12,940 nt of DNA. Source: Glaciimonas sp. Its GTDB lineage: Bacteria; Pseudomonadota; Gammaproteobacteria; Burkholderiales; Burkholderiaceae. Every line of letters starts with the position of its first letter. Position 1 is the stretch's first letter. Under the pieces are notes generated by a model. It worked only from the letters and a program-made list of their open reading frames with translations. It was not told the DNA's origin and made no database searches. Both the position numbers and the translations under genes were made by a program. The DNA lies in assembly GCA_014377145.1 (NCBI GenBank), contig JACMQE010000234.1, positions 1-12,940 of the forward strand. The letters run 5' to 3'. Shown here one piece after another: positions 7,813 to 12,940 of this stretch.

Positions 7813-8260
7813 CTCGATGATCTGGTCTATCATTCAGCGGCCAAATTCCTCTGTGGTCAAGGCACCGCAATCGGCGGCTTGCTATTGGATGACGGTACTT
7901 TCGACTGGCAACAAGCATTTGACAAAACCGGCCATTTTGCCGATTTGTGCGCGACGCGAAGGATTACGTGACTTTGGCGCTGCCATGAGTCCACAAAATG
8001 CTTTTGCTATTCTGCAAGGGACGGAAACGTTGGCGCTGAAGATGGAAAAGCATGTCGCTAAAACCCGCGCCGTGGTCGATTTTCTGGTACAGCAAGATGC
8101 ATTGGATTCAGTCACCTATCCCGAACTATCCTCCCATCCCGAATATGCACTCGCCAAACGCCTGCTCCCCCAAGGCTGCGGGGCGGTGTTCTCTTTCAAC
8201 CTAGAAGGCGACCGCGCAGCAGGTCGACGAATGGTCGAATTGTTAGAAATATTTTCTCAT
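7813..8260 (+). pseudogene. metY: O-acetylhomoserine sulfhydrylase (MetY) remnant, truncated at both ends with an internal deletion
   Basis: MetY is a PLP enzyme that makes homocysteine from O-acetylhomoserine and sulfide. What remains is roughly the middle third. The first piece (from 7813) encodes [19 protein letters not shown], the segment around the PLP-binding lysine, and runs to [16 protein letters not shown]. Then the frame changes at about 7946-7950, and [19 protein letters not shown] follows, where intact relatives have some 25 further residues in between. The second piece (to 8260) reads LQGTETLALKMEKHVAKTRAVVDFL, then GCGAVFSFNLEG and ends at ELLEIFSH. The N-terminal half is gone; glnS stops only 27 bases upstream. 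The C-terminal quarter is gone too, replaced in frame by hydrolase sequence. The gene cannot be functional. Family assignment is from recognised motifs and is firm; the exact sub-type is less so. Confidence 0.85.
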
Positions 8261-9025
8261 TCAGTCTGGATTTTGCAAACCTGCTATTTTACCCGCCAAG
8301 GATTCAGTATCCTTGCGGTTGACCTTCCTCGATACGGGGCTGTAGCCAAGGCGCGCCACTGACTAGTGTGGCGGCAATGTCTGGCTGGCTACTAGCACTT
8401 CTCTACGCCGCGAGAGTAAGTAAAGCATTATTAATCGGCCACAGCATAGGTTCACTGATTGCATTAGAAACCGCTGCCCGTTCCTATAGCGCCCTTACAG
8501 ATAGCACTGACATATTATTAGCGGCATCGCGATGGTCGGCTGTACATACCCAATGAGAGTATCCGGTCCCCTGCTCAACGCCGCCAATCATGATCACCCC
8601 GCCGTCATCGCAATGGTGAATAAATGGTCTCATGCCAGTTTCGTTCAAAAAGCTTCTAGCCCCGGCTTCTATGTACCAGGCGGCAGTCAGCGCCTGATGG
8701 AACGAATAGTGCAACTGGATCAGCGTAATCCGGCAGGAGCGGCAGATCCAGATACCATTCTTCATATTGATTTTATTGCCTGCAATAGAGCTATCAAGGC
8801 GGCACAGCTGCGGCACAAGCAATCCACTTGTCCGACGCTATTTCCTACCTAATAGGAAAGCGCGACGTCATGACGCCACCAAAAGCAGCTCACACGTTAA
8901 TCATCGCTATTCCTGGTGCAAAAGTTACGCTCGTTGATATTGGTCATGCGCTAATGACAGAGCAACCCGATGTGACTTTGGATCAATTGTTTAGTTTTGC
9001 GACCGGCGTTGATGCTGCAGCGTAA
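8258..9025 (+). pseudogene. Alpha/beta-hydrolase remnant, 5' truncated with three frameshifts
   Basis: Pieces of one alpha/beta-hydrolase lie in three frames. Piece 1 (8258-8340) reads HSVWILQTCYF and GFSILAVDLP. The frame shifts at 8337-8342. Piece 2 (8341 to about 8500) has LTSVAAMSGWLLALL and GHSIGSLIALE, the latter carrying the nucleophile serine. The frame shifts again at about 8480-8525. Piece 3 reads YPMRVSGPLLNAANHD and YVPGGSQRLMERIVQLD, and ends at CPTLF (about 8841). A five-base excess near 8842-8851, with CCTA doubled, moves to piece 4: LIGKRDVMTPPKA, then DIGHALMTEQPDVT with the catalytic histidine, ending at TAA 9025. The N-terminal strand and oxyanion region are missing. Substrate unknown. 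It is convergent with yihY. Clearly inactive. Confidence 0.85.
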
Positions 9026-9130
9026 AGACATCAAGATCGACACCCTATTAAGTGCGCACTCCTCAGCAGAAAATCATAAAAAAGACCTAAAAAACGCCCT
9101 AACAATCGGGACACTTTTTATGTCACGGCT

Positions 9131-10414
9131 TTAATGCAGAAATGGTGGAGTTTGGCGCACATAAAACGACAGTGGTTGATCTAAACCCAACTCAATTACC
9201 TCTTTGACTTGTTGCGCCAGAGGAGATGTGGCAATGGCCTCCGTTGCCATGCTAAAAACAAACAAACGATAAATCTCAGCCAATTTTAAATTATCAGGAT
9301 TGGCCAACAAGGTCCATTGATCCGTATTGGGTAACGCATGTCGATTCCAGCACAATCGTTTCGGCACCACCATACTGATACGACCAACCCAACCAACATC
9401 TAACATTTGCTGAAGTAAATGTTCTGATTCATCAAAACCAAGTCGTGTAGCGCGCCTAATCTGAGTGGCGCTCACTGCGGAAGATACATCGGCGAATCTG
9501 GCTTGATGCAAAACGCGCAAAATTTCCATTGCATCCACGAAAGCGCTACCAGGCGTTGGTAGATGCCACCAGCGCTCATATTTAATCACTGGCAAAGCAG
9601 CGACCACCAACGCGCCCACCAATGTGATCATCCAGAGCATGTAAATCCAAAGCAAAAAAATTGGCAAGGCCGCTAACGCCCCGTAAATCACCGTGTATGT
9701 TGGAAACTTAATCACATATACCGCGAAAAACCGTTTCGCCACTTCAAACGTAATCCCCGCCAACAAACCGCCCCAGATAGCATTACACCAATCGACTAGC
9801 CGATTCGGGACGACGACATATAACAACGTAAATGCAGCGGTAGTCAAAGCAATCGACACTGCCGTGTAAAACCAGTTACCCAACCAGCTAATGAATAGGC
9901 CATTATTGGCTTCCGTCAAATAAGAAGTCACTGAAATAGAGATACCGACCAGTAGCGGCCCCAATGTTACCAGCGCCCAATACACCAACGCACGCTGAAT
10001 CAATGGACGTTGGGTCTTCACCCGCCAGATACTATTGAAAACTTGGTCCACAGTGGACATCGTCATCCCAGTCGTGACGATCAACGCAACGCCGCCAACC
10101 GCCGATAATCGGGCTGATTTGCTGGCAAACTGATTCAAATTATCCAAAATAGTATTGGCAATTCCTTTCGGCATCAGGTTATGCACAAAATAGGCTTCCA
10201 GCGAAGCACGGAAAATGCCAAATAATGGAAACGCAGTAAAAATCGCCAGCGCGATGGTCACCATCGGGACCAACGCCAAAATGGTCATAAAAGTCAAACT
10301 GCCAGCCACTTGGGGCAACCGCTCTTCACTCAGACGGCGTCTAGCAAAACGCAACAGGTCGCCCAGTTCGGCCCATGACAAACCACGTAAACGAGAAAAT
10401 TTAAATGGAAACAT
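9131..10414 (-). CDS. yihY: YihY/BrkB family inner-membrane protein with C-terminal extension
   Basis: The family, once called ribonuclease BN, consists of integral inner-membrane proteins whose function is not established. The 427-residue product has about six hydrophobic segments, roughly at residues 38-62, 102-120, 143-166, 183-207, 213-236 and 243-278. The family-typical LPQVAGSLTFMTILALVPM lies in the first, and YGALAALPIFLLWIYMLW in the last. Residues from about 285 to 427 form a soluble tail with a helix-rich pattern (FVDAMEILRVLHQARF, then IRRATRLGFDESEHLLQQM) resembling a winged-helix fold. The tail makes the protein much longer than the roughly 290-residue E. coli form. The start is the ATG at 10414-10412; no clear Shine-Dalgarno is visible. 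It is divergent from wrbA. Intact. Confidence 0.9.
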   Translation of the reverse strand: MFPFKFSRLRGLSWAELGDLLRFARRRLSEERLPQVAGSLTFMTILALVPMVTIALAIFTAFPLFGIFRASLEAYFVHNLMPKGIANTILDNLNQFASKSARLSAVGGVALIVTTGMTMSTVDQVFNSIWRVKTQRPLIQRALVYWALVTLGPLLVGISISVTSYLTEANNGLFISWLGNWFYTAVSIALTTAAFTLLYVVVPNRLVDWCNAIWGGLLAGITFEVAKRFFAVYVIKFPTYTVIYGALAALPIFLLWIYMLWMITLVGALVVAALPVIKYERWWHLPTPGSAFVDAMEILRVLHQARFADVSSAVSATQIRRATRLGFDESEHLLQQMLDVGWVGRISMVVPKRLCWNRHALPNTDQWTLLANPDNLKLAEIYRLFVFSMATEAIATSPLAQQVKEVIELGLDQPLSFYVRQTPPFLH

Positions 10415-10640
10415 ATTTTTATGCGGTTCTTTAAATGAATTAACGTGATGGCAAACTTTTGAAGTGCTTCTTAGGACTTATGCAAAATTATCCCATCAAC
10501 GCGCTTACCAAACCCTGAAGATGAAGACATTACGCATGTAAGGCTAGAAGGTATAACGCCGCTGCGGCGATTATTTTACGTAAATTCTAGTGCTATCGCG
10601 CCACGTAAAGTAAAGGTAAAGCATCCTATAATAACAATCT
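10415..10640. other. Divergent promoter region between yihY and wrbA
   Basis: These 226 bases must serve both yihY (left) and wrbA (right). TATAAT occurs at 10627-10632, only eight bases before the wrbA ATG, without a good -35. A TTTACGTAAA palindrome lies near 10576-10585. GGACTTATGCAAAAT (10474-10488) resembles a block at 5822-5837 and may be an insertion-sequence end. Nothing else is recognisable. Confidence 0.4.
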
Positions 10641-11289
10641 ATGAGCCCATCTCTTCGATCCCGTAGCACCAACACTAAAATCGTCGTTCTGATTTTGTAT
10701 TACTCTTACCATGGTTCGACCAGAAAACTTGCTGAATTAATCACACAAGGTATTGCCACTCTCCCCTTCTGCGAAGCGCGTTTACATACCGTCCCAGCAA
10801 TTTTTGCCTTCACAGAAGCGACCGAGTCTAGCATCCCGACAGAGGGTGCGCCATACGTCGAACTGCAGGATTTAGAGGAATGCGCGGGATTAGCGCTAGG
10901 CTCCCCAACCCGCTTTGGCAATATGGTCGGCACTGAAGTATTTTTGGGATGGCACCGCCGCACATTGGCTGGGGGCACTGGCTGGCAAACCGGCCTGCGT
11001 TTTTACCTCTTCCGGCATTCTGCATGGTGGTCAAGAGTCGACGCTTATGTCGATGATGATGCCGCCATTGTTGCACCACGGCATGCTAGTGATGGGCTTA
11101 CCGTACACGCTGCCGGAGCTGATGTCCACCAGCATTGGTGGCACCCCTTACGGAGCCAGCCACTGGTCCGGCAGGAACGGCAGCCATCCAATCTCGACCG
11201 AGAGCCGAATTCTGGCAATAGTGCAAGGGAAGCGACTAACTGAAATCGCGCGCAAAATTGCAAGGTGCCTAACGAGCGAAATAAAATGA
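10641..11289 (+). pseudogene. wrbA: NAD(P)H:quinone oxidoreductase WrbA, frameshifted
   Basis: WrbA is a flavodoxin-like FMN protein that reduces quinones by two electrons. The N-terminal half is open from the ATG at 10641. It has the FMN phosphate loop LYYSYHGSTRKLAELI, then PYVELQDLEECAGLALGSPTRFGNM. At 10926-10932 the frame breaks. The family reads GNM, three small or proline residues, then LKYFWDGT, but the DNA has only seven bases (GTCGGCA) where nine are needed. The other frame continues cleanly: LKYFWDGTAAHWLGALAGKPACVFT, HGGQESTL, LLHHGMLVMGLPYT, GTPYGASHWSG, to TGA at 11287-11289. The literal frame ends at 11243. No Shine-Dalgarno is seen. The restored stop overlaps the next start as ATGA. 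It is a two-base deletion (or one-base insertion): a young pseudogene or a sequencing error. Confidence 0.87.
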
Positions 11290-11756
11290 AAAAATACAAG
11301 GTAACCAAAATAGCCGACAAGACGCCCAGTTCGATTTTACTCGACACCAAGATTCTGAAACGCCTACAGCCTCTAAGGTGGTTCTACTTCGGCTTTGCCG
11401 GCAGTTTACTAGCGCTGATCGTGCTTTGTGTTGTCTGGGAAATATTCCTAGAACCGTTACGTCCGGGTGGATCATGGATGGTACTAAAAGTGGTTCCACT
11501 AATGCTACCTTTGCACGGCGCGCTGAAACGCGACATCTATACCTTGCAATGGTCTTCAATGCTGATACTGATTTATTTTGCCGAAGGCATTGTACGTGCC
11601 ACCAGCGACAGCTCACACCTTTCTGCCATGCTTGGAGGTGGCGAAGTAGCACTGACCAGCATCTATTTTGTTTGCTCAATCATGTACTTACAGCCCTATA
11701 AAAAAGCAGCTAAGGCCACGAAAGTAGCAATTGAAGAAGCATCTCGTGCAAAATAA
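11286..11756 (+). CDS. DUF2069 family membrane protein
   Basis: This is a small inner-membrane protein of unknown function, common in beta- and gammaproteobacteria beside wrbA. The 156-residue product starts MKKYKVTKIADK and has about four hydrophobic segments: YFGFAGSLLALIVLCVVWEI; a segment around MVLKVVPLMLPLHG; SSMLILIYFAEGIV; and EVALTSIYFVCSIMYL. The LRPGGSW and LQWSSMLILIYFAEG stretches are characteristic. A Lys/Ala-rich tail follows. I chose the ATG at 11286 because it overlaps the wrbA stop as ATGA, a translational-coupling arrangement. A GTG at 11265 would add seven residues. The upstream wrbA frameshift would free ribosomes 43 bases early, so expression may be reduced. The next gene starts 13 bases downstream. 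Confidence 0.85.
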   Translation: MKKYKVTKIADKTPSSILLDTKILKRLQPLRWFYFGFAGSLLALIVLCVVWEIFLEPLRPGGSWMVLKVVPLMLPLHGALKRDIYTLQWSSMLILIYFAEGIVRATSDSSHLSAMLGGGEVALTSIYFVCSIMYLQPYKKAAKATKVAIEEASRAK

Positions 11757-11768
11757 CGGTACCCATCC

Positions 11769-12940
11769 ATGACCACATTAGCTGACTTTTTAGATGCCTG
11801 CAAAAATACTGTCGGCAGCGCTTACGTACTGATCAATGCCGACGACAAAGCGTCGTACTTGACAGACCAACGCCAACGCTTCACCGGCCAAGCCATCGCC
11901 GTCATAAAGCCGAGCAACACGGCAGAAGTTGCCGCAATTGTTAAGCTGTGTAATCAATACAAGGTCCCGCTGGTTCCGCAAGGCGGCAACACTGGCCTGG
12001 TTTTGGGAAGCGTTCCGGACAACAGCGGCAATGCCATTGTGTTGTCGCTAGCGCGTCTCAATCAGATTCGCGCTATCGATCCGATCAACTACACCATCAC
12101 CATCGAAGCAGGCTGTATCTTGCAACATGTGCAAGATACAGCACTTGCCGTTGATCGTCTGCTGCCCCTGTCGTTAGCAGCAGAAGGAAGTTGCACCATC
12201 GGCGGCAATCTCGGTACCAATGCCGGTGGTACAGCAGTTTTGCGGTACGGCAATCCACGTGAGTTGTGTCTGGGACTGGAAGTAGTCACCGCCCAAGGCG
12301 AGATCATGCAGGGACTGCGCGGCCTGCGTAAAGACAATACTGGCTACGATTTACGTGACTTATTCATCGGCGCAGAAGGCACGCTTGGCGTTATCACCGC
12401 AGCGGTATTAAAAATATTCCCTCTGCCGAAAGCACAGCTAACTGCCTTGGTCGCATTGCAAACGCCAGATCAGGCGCTACGGTTGCTGACGCTGGCGCAA
12501 GGCCACTGCGGTGCTGCACTGACTGGTTTCGAGCTGATGTCCAATCTTTGTTTACAATTAGTTACCAAACATATAACACATCTGAAGTTTCCTTTTTCTA
12601 CGCACCATCCGCAGTATGTATTGCTAGAAATTTCCGATAGCGAATCGGAAAGTCACGCCAGCAGCATGCTGGAATCCTTATTAACTACTGCGGTAGATAC
12701 AGAAATTTGCCAGGATGCGGTTCTCGCCACTTCTTCGGCTCAATCAAAAATACTTTGGCAACTGCGTGAAAGCATCTCTTTGGCACAAGCCAAGGAAGGC
12801 AAGAATATCAAGCATGATGTGTCGCTACCCATTTCTCGCATAGCCGAATTTATCAGCGTCACCGACGCGTTATTACAACAACACTTTCCAGGCTGCCGCA
12901 ACTTGACTTTTGGTCATTTAGGCGATGGCAATTTGCATTA
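11769..12940 (+). CDS. FAD-binding oxidase of the GlcD / D-2-hydroxyacid dehydrogenase type, 3' end outside the window
   Basis: These vanillyl-alcohol-oxidase-fold flavoenzymes oxidise D-2-hydroxy acids such as D-lactate, glycolate or D-2-hydroxyglutarate. The 390 codons in view are open from the ATG at 11769. The FAD PP-loop region shows VPQGGNTGLVLGSVPD (69-84), followed by the second FAD segment SLAAEGSCTIGGNLGTNAGG (135-154) and GLRKDNTGYDLRDLFIGAEG (185-204). The C-terminal substrate domain reaches FGHLGDGNLH (381-390), with the conserved histidines, at the window edge. Family members are about 465-475 residues long, so some 80 are missing here only because the window ends. It lies 13 bases after DUF2069, so it is probably in the same operon. 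The substrate cannot be decided from this. No frameshift is seen. Confidence 0.93.
   Translation, partial: MTTLADFLDACKNTVGSAYVLINADDKASYLTDQRQRFTGQAIAVIKPSNTAEVAAIVKLCNQYKVPLVPQGGNTGLVLGSVPDNSGNAIVLSLARLNQIRAIDPINYTITIEAGCILQHVQDTALAVDRLLPLSLAAEGSCTIGGNLGTNAGGTAVLRYGNPRELCLGLEVVTAQGEIMQGLRGLRKDNTGYDLRDLFIGAEGTLGVITAAVLKIFPLPKAQLTALVALQTPDQALRLLTLAQGHCGAALTGFELMSNLCLQLVTKHITHLKFPFSTHHPQYVLLEISDSESESHASSMLESLLTTAVDTEICQDAVLATSSAQSKILWQLRESISLAQAKEGKNIKHDVSLPISRIAEFISVTDALLQQHFPGCRNLTFGHLGDGNLH

Noticed and set aside
9089..9110. Possible intrinsic terminator after yihY on the minus strand
   Set aside because: A T-rich run is present, but the stem is only three GC pairs around an eight-base loop, too weak to call.
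10932..11243. C-terminal half of the literal wrbA frame (WHRRTLAGG and onward) as a novel domain
   Set aside because: The overlapping frame encodes clear WrbA sequence through the same bases, so this is an out-of-frame reading after a frameshift.
1..12940. CRISPR array, tRNA or rRNA gene, prophage, toxin-antitoxin or defence island
   Set aside because: No regularly spaced repeats, no cloverleaf or rRNA sequence, and no proteins of these classes were found on either strand.

Overview
The window looks like the chromosome of a betaproteobacterium of the order Burkholderiales, most likely Oxalobacteraceae or a close relative. I judge this from the remembered protein families (AlaRS, GlnRS, a YihY/BrkB protein with a C-terminal extension, a WrbA / DUF2069 / FAD-linked oxidase cluster) and from gene order. 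No database search was possible. Base composition is moderate, with AT-rich intergenic stretches.

Layout. Minus strand from the left: the 5' part of etfB (1-479, runs off the window, frameshifted at codon 8); tusA (899-1126); alaS (1529-4153); a small signal-peptide, His-rich protein (4364-4576); and a ugpQ-type glycerophosphodiester phosphodiesterase (4774-5550). Plus strand: glnS (5995-7785), followed by about 1.2 kb of wreckage (7813-9025). That wreckage is a metY (O-acetylhomoserine sulfhydrylase) fragment joined directly to a 5'-truncated alpha/beta-hydrolase with three frameshifts. Then yihY/brkB on the minus strand (9131-10414), and a plus-strand cluster: wrbA (10641-11289, frameshifted), a DUF2069 membrane protein (11286-11756) and an FAD-binding oxidase (11769 to window end, 3' truncated by the window).

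The main pattern is uneven gene decay. Translation and tRNA-modification genes (alaS, glnS, tusA) and membrane or lipid genes are intact. Four metabolic or redox genes (etfB, metY, the hydrolase, wrbA) carry frameshifts, internal deletions or a deletion fusion. This suits a lineage losing genes, as in host-restricted or recently bottlenecked bacteria. The single-site lesions in etfB and wrbA could instead be sequencing errors; the metY/hydrolase lesions are too large and too many for that.

Non-coding structure includes a 20-bp perfect hairpin that begins in the tusA stop codon, a symmetric hairpin terminator between the His-rich gene and alaS, a 14-bp perfect inverted repeat between tusA and alaS, and an orphan plus-strand terminator at 818-838 with no recognisable gene in front of it. 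I found no CRISPR array, tRNA, rRNA, intact insertion sequence, phage module or defence system. I see no convincing new multi-gene system here; the best leads are the small His-rich secreted protein, the orphan terminator unit and the decay scars.
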